A stretch of DNA of 62,617 bases from Candidatus Gastranaerophilales bacterium (GCA_944324245.1 CALUVO010000082.1:1-62617); one strand, 5' to 3'. Counted from the first letter of the stretch, positions 36,072 to 45,246 are shown. The notes: generated by a model from the letters alone, not told the origin. Numbers and translations are program-made.

Positions 36072-36109
36072 ATTTTATCCCTTATAAATTACATAATTAA
36101 CTAACACAA

Positions 36110-36144
36110 ATATAAATGCAAATGATTCGCATTTGCATTTATAT
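36110..36144. promoter_or_regulatory. Perfect 15-bp inverted repeat in a divergent intergenic region
   Basis: The arms 36110-36124 and 36130-36144 (each ending ATGCAAATG/CATTTGCAT) are exact complements around a 5-base loop, ATTCG. The genes on both sides diverge, and no T-run follows on either strand. A terminator is therefore unlikely and an operator or structured element is more plausible. Confidence 0.6.
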
Positions 36145-36264
36145 TAAATCACTTTAAAATTTATAATCAACCCGAACAAATTTTACTACTTTCTTCCAAT
36201 GAAACTTAAAAATAATTTTATTATCTTGTTAAAGTAAATTGCTAAAATTTTTTGGAGAAAAAAA

Positions 36265-36945
36265 ATGAAAAAGATTTTAATTGTCGTAACCAATACATCC
36301 CTGATGGGACATCATAAGGGAGATTCGAATAATATAGTGGAAACAGGGGTCTGGCTGGAAGAATTCGCCGTACCTTTTTATGCATTTAAAGAGGCAGGCT
36401 TTGACATTACGGTAGCCAGTCCCCTTGGCGGAGTGTCTCCTATAGATCCTGCAAGTTTAGAATGTAAAAATCCTACTAAATGGGATTACACAAAAGAATA
36501 TCTGGATAATACATCCAAACTTTCTTTTATAGACTACAAAACTTTTGATGCAATTTTTCTTCCCGGCGGACACGGACCTATGTTTGATTTGGCGCAGGAT
36601 ATGCTGTTAGGAGAAATAGTTTCATATTTTTATAACAGCCATAAAATAGTTTCTGCTGTATGCCATGGTCCTGCAGGTCTGATTAATGCAAAAACAAAAA
36701 CAGGTGATTCAATAGTAAAAGGTATGCAGTTGACATGTTTTACCAACGAAGAGGAAAAAATGGTTCAAAAAGATAAGCTTGTTCCCTTTATGCTTGAATC
36801 AAAACTCAGACAACTGGGCGCATATTTTAATGAAGCTGCGCCATGGAATGAAAATGTTATTGTTGATTCTAACCTTATTACAGGTCAAAATCCTGAATCC
36901 TCAAAAAAACTAGCTGAAACAGTAATAAAAAAATTAAACAATTAA
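36265..36945 (+). CDS. DJ-1/PfpI family protein (Hsp31/glyoxalase III-like)
   Basis: The 226-residue protein matches the type 1 glutamine amidotransferase-like DJ-1/PfpI superfamily. The nucleophile elbow is SAVCHGPAGL with the reactive cysteine, and LPGGHGPMFDL and TGQNPESS match the Hsp31/GLXIII-like subgroup. Such proteins detoxify methylglyoxal or act as holding chaperones. TTGGAG lies just upstream of ATG 36265. A strong terminator follows the gene. Confidence 0.88.
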   Translation: MKKILIVVTNTSLMGHHKGDSNNIVETGVWLEEFAVPFYAFKEAGFDITVASPLGGVSPIDPASLECKNPTKWDYTKEYLDNTSKLSFIDYKTFDAIFLPGGHGPMFDLAQDMLLGEIVSYFYNSHKIVSAVCHGPAGLINAKTKTGDSIVKGMQLTCFTNEEEKMVQKDKLVPFMLESKLRQLGAYFNEAAPWNENVIVDSNLITGQNPESSKKLAETVIKKLNN

Positions 36946-36969
36946 TGAATCACAGATTTGTTTTATAGT

Positions 36970-37001
36970 AATAAGCAGCCCTTTGGTTGGGGCTGCTTAT
37001 T
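36970..37001 (+). terminator. Intrinsic terminator of the DJ-1/PfpI gene
   Basis: AATAAGCAGCC (36970-36980) pairs with GGCTGCTTATT (36991-37001) and is followed by a run of T. It lies between convergent genes and may serve both, but the U-run favours the plus strand. Confidence 0.9.
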
Positions 37002-37021
37002 TTTTAATTTAATAAAAATAT

Positions 37022-37552
37022 TTAGTAATCAGATACCGCATGATCGTCATCATCTTCAAGCGATGACAGGTCTCTTGTGTATGTTGTATCAAAATCTTCC
37101 GGCAGCATATCTGTATCCGGCCATACGGTAGATTCATCAAACCTTACTGCATCCATATTTTCCGCTGCTGAAAAATCAGAGTTTTGCAGGTCGCTTTCAT
37201 TAAAAACAGCACCTGCCATATCAGCATCGGTAAAGTTGCAATAGTTTACAGTTGCGTAACTATAGTCTGTACCGTTTAGCAAAGCTCCTGTAAAGTTGCA
37301 TTCAACAAGATTGGCTCTTGAAAAATCAGCAGAGGTCAGGTCTGTATCGGTAAAATTTACTTCCGTAAAATTAACTTCATTGAAACTTGCACCGGATAAA
37401 TCAGCGCCTGTAAGGTCGATTCCTTCAAGTGTCAAATTTGAAAAATCAAGTTCGCTAAGGTCTAATTCACCGTTAGCCTTCCTGTAATCCTCAAATTCCG
37501 AGGGGTTTTTCAAGATTAAATCAAAAATTTCTTCTTTTGAATAGTTTGCCAT
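37022..37552 (-). CDS. Pentapeptide-repeat protein
   Basis: The 176-residue protein contains tandem A(D/N)LXX-type pentapeptides from about residue 28 to 130, for example LDLSELDFSNLTLEGIDLTG and TDLTSADFSRANLVECNFTG. They predict a right-handed quadrilateral beta-helix. The C-terminus is acidic (SSLEDDDDHAVSDY). The family is abundant in the cyanobacterial lineage, but function is rarely known. It lies downstream of two response regulators on the same strand. Confidence 0.9.
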   Translation of the reverse strand: MANYSKEEIFDLILKNPSEFEDYRKANGELDLSELDFSNLTLEGIDLTGADLSGASFNEVNFTEVNFTDTDLTSADFSRANLVECNFTGALLNGTDYSYATVNYCNFTDADMAGAVFNESDLQNSDFSAAENMDAVRFDESTVWPDTDMLPEDFDTTYTRDLSSLEDDDDHAVSDY

Positions 37553-37605
37553 AGGTTTCTCCTTAGATGACTGACCTTTGTAATAATTCCCTGATTTATT
37601 ATTCT

Positions 37606-38235
37606 TTAATCTTCTATCATTCTCATCTGCATTGCAAGTAATACTGCCTGTGTTCTGTTTTTTACTTTTAGTTTTTTAAATATACTGTTAAGGTGAGTTT
37701 TTACAGTTACTTCTCTTACAAAGAGTTTTTCCGCAATATCATTATTGCTTGCTCCCTGAGAAACCATTTTAAGAATTTCTTTTTCTCTGGCTGTCAGGGG
37801 TTCAATCTCGCCTTCCTGAACAAATTTTAAATCAACATTGCTTACTTTTTCTTTTTGCCAGGTTGAGCGGCGCAATAAGGCTTCAATTCTGGCAAGCAGA
37901 TTCGGTAAAATAAATGGTTTTACAACGTAATCATCCGCACCGAATTTTAAACCTGAAATTTCTTTTTGTTCTTCGTTTAAAGCCGTAATCATAATAACCG
38001 GAATATTTTCCAGTTTTTTATTAGTACGGATAGTTTTTAATGTTTCCCAACCGTCCATATTAGGCATCATCACATCTAAAAGCACTAAATCATAATCATT
38101 TTTTTCTGATGTAAGTTTCTTTATGCCCTGTAGTCCGTCTGTTGCAACATCAACCTCATAACCATAAAGCGGCAGTGCATCAGCAAGGTATTTAGGGCTG
38201 TCGTCTATTATTAATATTTTTGCGATGGCTACCAT
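37606..38235 (-). CDS. Response regulator, REC plus LuxR-type HTH
   Basis: The 209-residue protein has a receiver domain with phosphoacceptor Asp54 (LLDVMMPNMDG), Thr/Ser switch region (IMITAL) and Lys (VVKPFIL). A LuxR/GerE DNA-binding domain follows (about 145-205, LTAREKEILKMVSQGASNND). The REC domain is of the OmpR/PhoB-like type while the output is LuxR-type. It follows a second response regulator by 85 bp. No histidine kinase lies in the window. Confidence 0.92.
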   Translation of the reverse strand: MVAIAKILIIDDSPKYLADALPLYGYEVDVATDGLQGIKKLTSEKNDYDLVLLDVMMPNMDGWETLKTIRTNKKLENIPVIMITALNEEQKEISGLKFGADDYVVKPFILPNLLARIEALLRRSTWQKEKVSNVDLKFVQEGEIEPLTAREKEILKMVSQGASNNDIAEKLFVREVTVKTHLNSIFKKLKVKNRTQAVLLAMQMRMIED

Positions 38236-38320
38236 TGTCTGTTTCTCTTTCTATACTTTAGTTGTAATTTTAATTGATATAAAGGGATTTATCAATTGAA
38301 ATCCTTATAAATTCATCTAT

Positions 38321-38992
38321 TTATATTACATTATTTTTAATGGCTTTTATTGCTGCCTGAGTACGGTCATTTACTTCCAGTTTTTGCAGAATGCTGCACA
38401 CATGTGCTTTTGTCGTATTTATACTTACTTCCAGCTTTTTAGCTATTTCGCTATTTGAATAACCTTCTGCTATCAAAGAAAGCACCTGTTTTTCTCTGGA
38501 TGTCAGATTTATTGCAGGACTGTTTTTTACAGGCTCTGCCGTTGGCTCTTTTTGTTCGTCATTACCGCTTGATACCGCAGCCTTTAAAACATAGCCTGCG
38601 ACTTTCGGATCAAACCAGGCTGCGCCTTTTGCAACGGAGGAGACTATATCAAGAAGTTTTGCCGGTTCAACATCTTTTGTACAATACGCACCGGCACCTG
38701 CTTTTATAGAATTTATAACATCTTCTTGTTTTTCATGAGAAGAAAGAATTACAACTTTTATATCAGGATGTTTTTCTTTTATAAGTTCAGTAGCCTCAAT
38801 ACCATTCATATCCGGCAGCCCGAGATCCATAACAACAATATCAATAATTTCTTTTTCTATAATTTTAAGGCCGTCTTTTGCATTTGATGCTTCAAAAATT
38901 TTGCTGTAATCAGTATCCGTTTCAAAAGTTGTTTTTAAACCGAAACGGGTAAGCGCATGATCTTCAATTATGAGAAGGTTGTATTTTCCCAT
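38321..38992 (-). CDS. NarL/LuxR-family response regulator
   Basis: The 223-residue protein has a NarL-type receiver domain with Asp56 (VVMDLGLPDMNG) and a C-terminal GerE helix-turn-helix (about 160-220, LTSREKQVLSLIAEGYSNSE). It starts 9 bp after the stop of the secreted TPR protein, so it belongs to the same unit. Its partner kinase is not in the window. Confidence 0.92.
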   Translation of the reverse strand: MGKYNLLIIEDHALTRFGLKTTFETDTDYSKIFEASNAKDGLKIIEKEIIDIVVMDLGLPDMNGIEATELIKEKHPDIKVVILSSHEKQEDVINSIKAGAGAYCTKDVEPAKLLDIVSSVAKGAAWFDPKVAGYVLKAAVSSGNDEQKEPTAEPVKNSPAINLTSREKQVLSLIAEGYSNSEIAKKLEVSINTTKAHVCSILQKLEVNDRTQAAIKAIKNNVI

Positions 38993-39001
38993 TTAATTTT
39001 C

Positions 39002-40612
39002 CTACAATTGTGAGTTTAACTCTTTAGATGCATATTCGTTTGTCGGATTGAGTTCCAGAGATTTTCTGAAGTTTTTTGCTGCAGCTTCTTTAAATCCCTG
39101 CTGTTTATTGATTAGCCCCATGTAGTAATAGTATCTGTCGTTCTTTTTATTCATGTAATTAACCGGCATCAGATAGTCCTGTGCAAGTGCGATTCTGTTA
39201 TTTTTTATGGCAATATCGGCAAGATCAAGCCATGCGTCAATCATCAAAGTATCAAGAGACACTGTCTTTTTCAAATACTGAATGTTTTTTATGTCATCTA
39301 TTTTTGAAGCTATGTAATAAATTTTTGCATCGGATGAGCCTTTCTCAAAAACTTTATTGATGTATTCGACTGATTTATCCGTTGCTCCGAGCATTTTATA
39401 GCACAAAGATGCATTAATCATTGCTTCTTTATTGTTTTTATCTTTTTTCGCCGCTTTTACATAAAAGTCAAGCGCATTTTTGTAATCTTTTTTGTACATA
39501 TACATATTAGCTATGCCAAAAAGATTGTCAGGGTCATTCTTTTTCACTTTATAAGCTTTTTCGTACAAATCCATTGCATTTGAAAGTTTGTTCTGCTTAA
39601 AATAAATATTTGCAAGCAAAGTCATTGATTTGACATCTTTTTTGTCGGCAGATATGTTCTGGTTAAGTTCTTTTATTGCTCTTTGATAATCGCCTGTTTT
39701 TAAAAAATACTGAGCAAGATAGAATCCTGATTTTTCTCTGTCTTTTGTCGCTTTGGCAAGAGTATAATAATAAAGCCCCTCTAAATCATTTCTGTAATCA
39801 AGTATGCTGACATCCTGAGTTTCAAGCATAGCTTCAAGGATTTTTACCGCATCAGAAAGTTTGTTTGTTTCACAGTATATCTGTGCCTTATATTTCAAAT
39901 AATTTATATTATCAGGATTGATTGATAATGCTCTGTTTATTTCATTTATTGCTTTTGAATATTCTTTTATGTTGTAGTATGCCTGAGACAGAATATAGTG
40001 TGCGTAATCTGAACGTTTGTATCTTTCTGGAAGTTTACCCATATCTCTTGCTACTTCAAAGGCAAGATTGTTGTAATAAATTTCCGTGTAATTTTGTGCA
40101 AGCTGAATTTCATCATCATAAGACAATACAACCTGCGGGAACAGCTTGGATTTAATAAGCTGTATCTGATGATTGTAGGTTTCTCTGTCCTGAATATTGT
40201 TTATTGCCTCCTGTGCAAGCGAGAAAAGTCCTATATTCGCGAATTTATATGCAAGACCGAGACTTACAAAATCATTGTCAGCAGAAGCTGTTACTACATC
40301 TTTGTAATCTTTGTAAGCTGCTGTAATATTCCCCTGTGCAAATTTGTCGTTAGCTTCTGTGTATTTTTTTGAATAGTTTATTTTTTCTGCTGCTGAAGTT
40401 AGTTTGTTGTCGTTATTTTGAGAAAATGTAATTATTTTTAAGAAATCGTTTGTCAAATCATTGTTTTTTATGAACTTCAAATTTTCTTTATTAAAAGTGG
40501 ACACAGGAGTTTTTATGATATTTTTGTTTGTGTTTAAAGATGAGGCCTGTACTGCTGAACAGGTAAAAGTACATGTAAGAAGCATAGCTGATATTATAAA
40601 TTTATTTAACAT
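39002..40612 (-). CDS. Secreted TPR-repeat protein
   Basis: The 536-residue protein has a signal peptide (MLNKFIISAMLLTCTFTCSA, cleavage probably after VQA) and at least ten tetratricopeptide repeats through its length, for example AHYILSQAYYNIKEYSKAIN and AMDLYEKAYKVKKNDPDNLF. It is therefore a periplasmic or outer-membrane scaffold. It lies between a GAF/HD-GYP protein and two response regulators, all on the same strand with short gaps. Confidence 0.85.
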   Translation of the reverse strand: MLNKFIISAMLLTCTFTCSAVQASSLNTNKNIIKTPVSTFNKENLKFIKNNDLTNDFLKIITFSQNNDNKLTSAAEKINYSKKYTEANDKFAQGNITAAYKDYKDVVTASADNDFVSLGLAYKFANIGLFSLAQEAINNIQDRETYNHQIQLIKSKLFPQVVLSYDDEIQLAQNYTEIYYNNLAFEVARDMGKLPERYKRSDYAHYILSQAYYNIKEYSKAINEINRALSINPDNINYLKYKAQIYCETNKLSDAVKILEAMLETQDVSILDYRNDLEGLYYYTLAKATKDREKSGFYLAQYFLKTGDYQRAIKELNQNISADKKDVKSMTLLANIYFKQNKLSNAMDLYEKAYKVKKNDPDNLFGIANMYMYKKDYKNALDFYVKAAKKDKNNKEAMINASLCYKMLGATDKSVEYINKVFEKGSSDAKIYYIASKIDDIKNIQYLKKTVSLDTLMIDAWLDLADIAIKNNRIALAQDYLMPVNYMNKKNDRYYYYMGLINKQQGFKEAAAKNFRKSLELNPTNEYASKELNSQL

Positions 40613-40648
40613 ATTTATTCCCTAAGTCTGTTTATTCAAAATAATTTG

Positions 40649-42400
40649 TTATTTTCCGGCTTTACAGTTGTAGTATCTGTTAAACAGTTCTATTAAATCA
40701 CTTTCTTCCTGAGTGAGAGTATCACTTTCTTTACACAAAATCTCATATAGATAGTCTAAATCATATTTTGCAAGTGTTTCTCTGTCTTTTGTATCGTACA
40801 GAACAGAATCTACTTCACTTAAAAACACATCAACAAGTCTATCCAGATGTATTTTGAAAAAAGATTCTACAATATTACCGTCAAAGTGCTGCCATGCTCC
40901 TGATTTTATTATCTCCAGTGCATTTTTAATCGGCATTTTGTCACGGTAATGTCTTTTTGACGTAATTGCATCAAATACATCACTTACAGCAAGCACTCTA
41001 CCGCCAAAAGGTATTTCTTCGCCTTTTAATTTTCTGAAATATCCAGTGCCGTCATATTTTTCGTGGTGGCTTGAAGCAATTTCCGCTACTTCTTTGAATT
41101 CTTCTGATATGTATACTCTGTTTAGTATATCATAAGTAATTCTAACGTGTTCTTGTATATGTTTGTACTCGTCATCCGTTAGTTTTCCGTTTTTTTGCAA
41201 AACAGCATCTCTAATGCCGATTTTGCCTATATCGTGCAATACCGCAGCATGAATAATATTTGCTTTTGTTGTTTCATCGGTGTCCATTACATCACAAATA
41301 AGCTCGGAATACATCTTTACACGGTTCGAGTGACCGGCTGTGATTTTGTCTCTTGCGTCAATAGAGGCAGCAAGTGTATCAATGAAACTTTTAAACAGCT
41401 CTTTTTGCTGATTAATCATAAACTGCTGGGATTCAAAAAGCTTTGCGTTTTCTATTGCGATACCTGCACTGGAGCCTATTGCTATGAGAACATCTTCATC
41501 TTCTTTTGTGAAAGTTCCATTCTGTTTATTTAATACCTGAAACACACCTAAAATTTCGTGTTTCATATTCCAGATAGGCATACAAAGAATAGTTTTTGTT
41601 TTGTATCCCGTTTCTTTATCAATATCCTGATTGAAACGGGAATCGCTGTATGCATCTTTTATATTAATAATTTCGCCTGACTGTGCAACATATCCTGCAA
41701 GTCCCTTATCTGCAGGAAATCTTAATTCCTGCGTGCCCATACCGAGAGCAATTTTAGAAACAAGTTCATTTCTGCCTCTGTCTAACAGAAATACCGTACA
41801 TCTGTCGGCATCCAGAACTTTTTTTATTTCCTCTGCAACTGTTTTCAAAAGCAGTTCAAGACTTGTTTCTGCAGCAAGAGTGCGGGCTACATTTAATAAA
41901 GCCGTCAGTGGTTTTTCTATATCATTTTCAATCTTTACTTCGGATGTATCTATGCCGAGTGCTTCAATGCGGCTTATTAAATCCATTATTTTTATATTTA
42001 TAACACTGTTTTCAGACGGAATATTGCGTGCCTGTTTAAGAACAGACAGTGCCTGAGAGTAATTCTTTTCAGAGAAATATATATATCCCCAGCAGAAACT
42101 GTTTGTTTTTATTGCGTTTTTGTTCTGAGAATTTTCGGCAAGAAATCTTGCATCTTCAAGCATATTCAGTGCAATTTTGTAATTGGATTTATCTGCTTTG
42201 TATTTCAAAATAGCAAGCAGCGAAAGATTCTGGGCGATAAATTCATAAGATTTGTTAACAAGAAATGTATTGTGAATCATTTCTGCTTTTGCGCACAGAC
42301 TTCCGAGACTTGCTGTCTCTAATGTCTTAAACAGAGAGAACATAGTATTTTGCGCATTATTTATATCTTCAACACAAACGGATTTTATAAAATCTTCCAT
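40649..42400 (-). CDS. TPR-GAF-HD-GYP cyclic-di-GMP phosphodiesterase-like protein
   Basis: The 583-residue protein has a helical TPR-like N-terminus (about 10-150), a GAF sensor (about 175-320, LLDRGRNELVSKIALGMG) and an HD-GYP domain (about 335-540). The metal and substrate motifs are intact: VLHDIGKIGI, SSHHEKYDGTGY, VSDVFDAITSKRHYR. This implies active hydrolysis of cyclic-di-GMP. It is first in a run of five minus-strand genes (this, TPR, two response regulators, pentapeptide). It contrasts with the degenerate HD-GYP protein at 33653-34924. Confidence 0.92.
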   Translation of the reverse strand: MEDFIKSVCVEDINNAQNTMFSLFKTLETASLGSLCAKAEMIHNTFLVNKSYEFIAQNLSLLAILKYKADKSNYKIALNMLEDARFLAENSQNKNAIKTNSFCWGYIYFSEKNYSQALSVLKQARNIPSENSVINIKIMDLISRIEALGIDTSEVKIENDIEKPLTALLNVARTLAAETSLELLLKTVAEEIKKVLDADRCTVFLLDRGRNELVSKIALGMGTQELRFPADKGLAGYVAQSGEIINIKDAYSDSRFNQDIDKETGYKTKTILCMPIWNMKHEILGVFQVLNKQNGTFTKEDEDVLIAIGSSAGIAIENAKLFESQQFMINQQKELFKSFIDTLAASIDARDKITAGHSNRVKMYSELICDVMDTDETTKANIIHAAVLHDIGKIGIRDAVLQKNGKLTDDEYKHIQEHVRITYDILNRVYISEEFKEVAEIASSHHEKYDGTGYFRKLKGEEIPFGGRVLAVSDVFDAITSKRHYRDKMPIKNALEIIKSGAWQHFDGNIVESFFKIHLDRLVDVFLSEVDSVLYDTKDRETLAKYDLDYLYEILCKESDTLTQEESDLIELFNRYYNCKAGK

Positions 42401-42475
42401 ATAACACCCTTAACATAATCTTTATTTAATTATACAATATTTTTTATAATTTATAAATAAATATACACAATATCG

Positions 42476-43177
42476 GTGATACGTATGAAAAAAGTAAGTA
42501 TAGTTGTTCCTGTATACAATGAAATAAACACTATAGATATAATTCTTGAAAAAATAGAACAAGCGTCATTCTGCGGTCTTGAGAAAGAAATTATTCTTGT
42601 TGATGATATGTCTTTTGACGGTACAAGAGAGCATTTAAAAACTCTTGAAGATAAATACCGGATTTATTATCACGAAAAAAATCAGGGTAAAGGTGCTGCA
42701 ATAAGAACCGCTATGAAACATATTAGCGGGGATATCATGGTTATTCAGGATGCGGATCTTGAATATGACCCGTCTGATTACCATGAGCTGATACAGCTTA
42801 TCGTTGGTAACAGAGCGGATGTAGTATACGGTTCAAGACTCACGGGTGCAAAACCTTCCCGTTCGTTTATGTTTACGCACTGGCTCGGAAACAAAGTGTT
42901 GACCCTTACAACAAACATTCTCTACGGTGCTACGCTTACGGATATGGAAACCTGTTATAAAGCTTTTAACACAAAATTTTTGCAGGGTATTGAAATAAAG
43001 TCCGACAGATTTGATTTTGAGCCTGAAATAACAGCAAAAGTTTTGAAAAGACACGCAAGATTGTATGAACTGCCTATTTCCTATTACGGCAGAGAATATT
43101 CCGAAGGCAAGAAAATCACCTGGGTAGACGGATTGCATGCAATCTGGGCTCTTTTAAAATTCAGATTTACAGACTAA
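42476..43177 (+). CDS. Family 2 glycosyltransferase (DPM1/GtrB-like)
   Basis: The 233-residue protein is a GT-A fold glycosyltransferase with VVPVYNEINTIDIIL, LVDDMSFDGT, GKGAAIRTAM and IQDADLEYDP, the last holding the DXD-like metal site. The sequence resembles polyprenyl-phosphate glucose/mannose synthases. It has no C-terminal membrane helices, so it is a soluble or peripheral form. It ends with a four-base overlap of the convergent anti-sigma gene. Confidence 0.9.
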   Translation: MIRMKKVSIVVPVYNEINTIDIILEKIEQASFCGLEKEIILVDDMSFDGTREHLKTLEDKYRIYYHEKNQGKGAAIRTAMKHISGDIMVIQDADLEYDPSDYHELIQLIVGNRADVVYGSRLTGAKPSRSFMFTHWLGNKVLTLTTNILYGATLTDMETCYKAFNTKFLQGIEIKSDRFDFEPEITAKVLKRHARLYELPISYYGREYSEGKKITWVDGLHAIWALLKFRFTD

Positions 43178-43857
43178 AATCTTATAAAATCAAGATCTGA
43201 TTCTTTCTGCCTTTCTGTATTGCGCATATAAATACTGTTGTTATGCTCTTTCAAAAATACCTGTTTAGTTTTTTCCTTAAGCGGAGTATCAATTTGCTTA
43301 AATTCGTAAGTACCAATCAGGATTAAGCCTGCTAGTATAGCAATTTTTGCTGTGCGCATTGTAAAAATTTCACGAATAATTGTGCTTTCAAATCTTTTGT
43401 GTTTATTTCGCAAATTGTTTATAACGCTTCTTGAGACAGAGGGAGAAAATTCTTTTTTTGTTCTGTTAAAAGCCCGCCTCAGTTCTTTTTGAAGAATATA
43501 TATGTTTTTTAATTCTCTTTGTGCAGGTTTTGATTTTATCAGGTATTTTCTGAACTCAAAGCATTCTTTTGCACTCAATTCATTGTCTATGTAAGGTGAC
43601 AACTCCTGCAGAAATTTTTCGTGTTCTCTTATGCTAAAAGTGCGTTGTTTCTGCTTTTTTAAGGCAACCTCAAGAACCTGCTTATAGGAATCTTTTAAAT
43701 TCTTTATAAGAGATTTGAGATACAGGTATTTTTTATAACACTCATCACATGAATTGAGGTGTTCATCAATAAAAGATTTTTCTGCTGCTGTAATTTTATT
43801 ATCAATATATAAAGACAGCATAGCTGCGACTTTTCTGCAAACGGACTTGTTCTTCAT
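43174..43857 (-). CDS. Membrane anti-sigma factor with two ZAS-like domains
   Basis: The 227-residue protein has an N-terminal zinc-binding anti-sigma motif with H-x3-C-x2-C (EHLNSCDECYKK, about 30-41). A second, cysteine-poor copy of the same fold follows (LSPYIDNELSAKECFEFRKY, about 86-105). One transmembrane helix lies near 170-187 (AKIAILAGLILIGTYEF), followed by a short extracytoplasmic tail. It follows the ECF sigma gene by 18 bp, the standard sigma/anti-sigma arrangement. The duplicated domain is unusual. Confidence 0.87.
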   Translation of the reverse strand: MKNKSVCRKVAAMLSLYIDNKITAAEKSFIDEHLNSCDECYKKYLYLKSLIKNLKDSYKQVLEVALKKQKQRTFSIREHEKFLQELSPYIDNELSAKECFEFRKYLIKSKPAQRELKNIYILQKELRRAFNRTKKEFSPSVSRSVINNLRNKHKRFESTIIREIFTMRTAKIAILAGLILIGTYEFKQIDTPLKEKTKQVFLKEHNNSIYMRNTERQKESDLDFIRF

Positions 43858-43875
43858 TGTTCAAATACCTTTCTG

Positions 43876-44481
43876 TTATGCAATATATCCTCTTAAATCT
43901 TCCTGTAGTTTGTTTCTTGCACGAGCGATACGTGATTTTACTGTGCCGATGTTTGTCTTTGTTAATTCTGCGATTTCTTCATAACTGAGTCCTCGAAACT
44001 CCCTTAAAACAATAGCAAGTCTAAAAGATTCCGGCAGGTTATGAATGGAATTTTCAATTATGCAGTGAAGCTCTGAATTCAGGCTGTTTTGTTCAGGAGA
44101 GCATTTACTGCATGGGACTTCTACAACATTAAACCGGTCTTGTTCATTGTCATCTTTGTTATCTATTGGAACAGTTTGTAGTTTTTTATTTTTACTTCTT
44201 ATATAGTCATAAAAAATTCTTGTTATTATCTGGTTTAACCATGGTTTAAATTTAGCGGGGTCTTTGAGTTTCTTTATATTTCTGGCCATTTTTAAAAGCG
44301 CCTCTTGCGTTAAATCAAGAATGTCTTCACAATTGCTGCTAAGGTAATAAAAAGACGCATAAATATTTTCCTGATTTCTTTTAATAAGTTCTTCCACAGC
44401 ATCTAGATTATCCTGCTGCGCCATTACAACCAGTTCTTCAATTGTCTTTTGTTTGTAATGTTTTTTTCCGAATATAATCAA
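43876..44481 (-). CDS. ECF-family RNA polymerase sigma factor
   Basis: The 201-residue protein has region 2 (about 25-95, DILDLTQEALLKMARNI) and region 4 (about 140-195, GLSYEEIAELTKTNIGTVKS), with no region 3. This is the hallmark of extracytoplasmic-function sigma factors. A CSKC pair in the linker (about 125-128) might be redox-active, but this is speculation. It is paired with the membrane anti-sigma gene downstream. The regulon is unknown. Confidence 0.92.
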   Translation of the reverse strand: MIIFGKKHYKQKTIEELVVMAQQDNLDAVEELIKRNQENIYASFYYLSSNCEDILDLTQEALLKMARNIKKLKDPAKFKPWLNQIITRIFYDYIRSKNKKLQTVPIDNKDDNEQDRFNVVEVPCSKCSPEQNSLNSELHCIIENSIHNLPESFRLAIVLREFRGLSYEEIAELTKTNIGTVKSRIARARNKLQEDLRGYIA

Positions 44482-44785
44482 ACTCTTTTTCCTGTATATT
44501 CATTGATTGTCCGTTCTATAAAAAAATTAGGATAACAACAGAAATTTTTATATACTCTTCGCTACATAAACATGTCGATAGTTTTATATCACAACAAAAT
44601 TCCTATAATAATTGTATTTTATACACTAAATTGCCCAATTGGGTAATGGACGATATTTATATCTATCATAAAATTGGAACAACGATTAAATTACGGATAA
44701 AATTTCACTATATTTCTCCACATACTGAACCTTACCGCATATTTTTCGTATACTTCCCCAATTTACCAACTACAGGAGTTTAGAC
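44482..44785. other. Divergent intergenic region, 304 bp, no gene seen
   Basis: This very AT-rich region lies between the ECF sigma gene and the small plus-strand gene. It holds a CCCAATTGGG palindrome at 44634-44643 (one base short of a 16-bp dyad) and a possible promoter for the small gene (TTGGAA 44674-44679, 18-bp spacer, TAAAAT 44698-44703). The palindrome is about 30 bp upstream of that -35, a position typical of an activator site. No RNA gene is evident. Confidence 0.4.
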
Positions 44786-45088
44786 ATGATTAAAAAGAAC
44801 GTTACTGTTACACCGACAGTACAAGAACTTGTGCAATATCCGCATCCGGCTTTTACACTTTGCAACGCTTTAGCCAAAACCATACTGAGCATAATCAAAG
44901 AGTCAGTTGATTATATTTTACGTTTCGACTTATGTATTTACAAAAGACACTTAAACTCGACAGCAAAAAGAAAAAATAACAAATACACATCTAACACAAA
45001 TCCAAATACAGCTGTTTATTGTGTTGTAGATTCGGTAAATACAGATGTAAAAAGAGTTTTAGACATAATGAAAATTTTTAATGATTAA
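44786..45088 (+). CDS. Small hypothetical protein
   Basis: This 100-residue basic protein has no recognised family. It has a strong ribosome binding site (AGGAG about 8 bp before ATG 44786), which is the main evidence that it is real. The middle is Lys/Asn-rich (NSTAKRKNNKYTSNTNPNTA). There is no signal peptide or membrane segment; two cysteines occur in its first half and a third near residue 79. It precedes the Ycf45 gene by 246 bp. Confidence 0.6.
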   Translation: MIKKNVTVTPTVQELVQYPHPAFTLCNALAKTILSIIKESVDYILRFDLCIYKRHLNSTAKRKNNKYTSNTNPNTAVYCVVDSVNTDVKRVLDIMKIFND

Positions 45089-45200
45089 TCATTTAGAATT
45101 TTAAGATTTTCACAAAGTTGCTAGATATTCTCTCTACACTGGCTTTATATGCCTGAAATTCAAAATCTATACTGAATGTTTTTATAAAGATATGTAAATT

Positions 45201-45216
45201 TACTACACGGGTAGTA
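45201..45216. promoter_or_regulatory. TACTAC-ACGG-GTAGTA inverted repeat upstream of ycf45
   Basis: The six-base arms (45201-45206 and 45211-45216) are exact complements. Just upstream, and overlapping by three bases, is TGTAAATTTAC (45193-45203), which recurs as TGTAAATTTACA at 49598-49609. The position, about 34 bp before a -10 sequence, suggests an operator or activator site. Confidence 0.35.
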
Positions 45217-45246
45217 CGTTTGAATAATGCCTTCTGTTAAAAAAAA

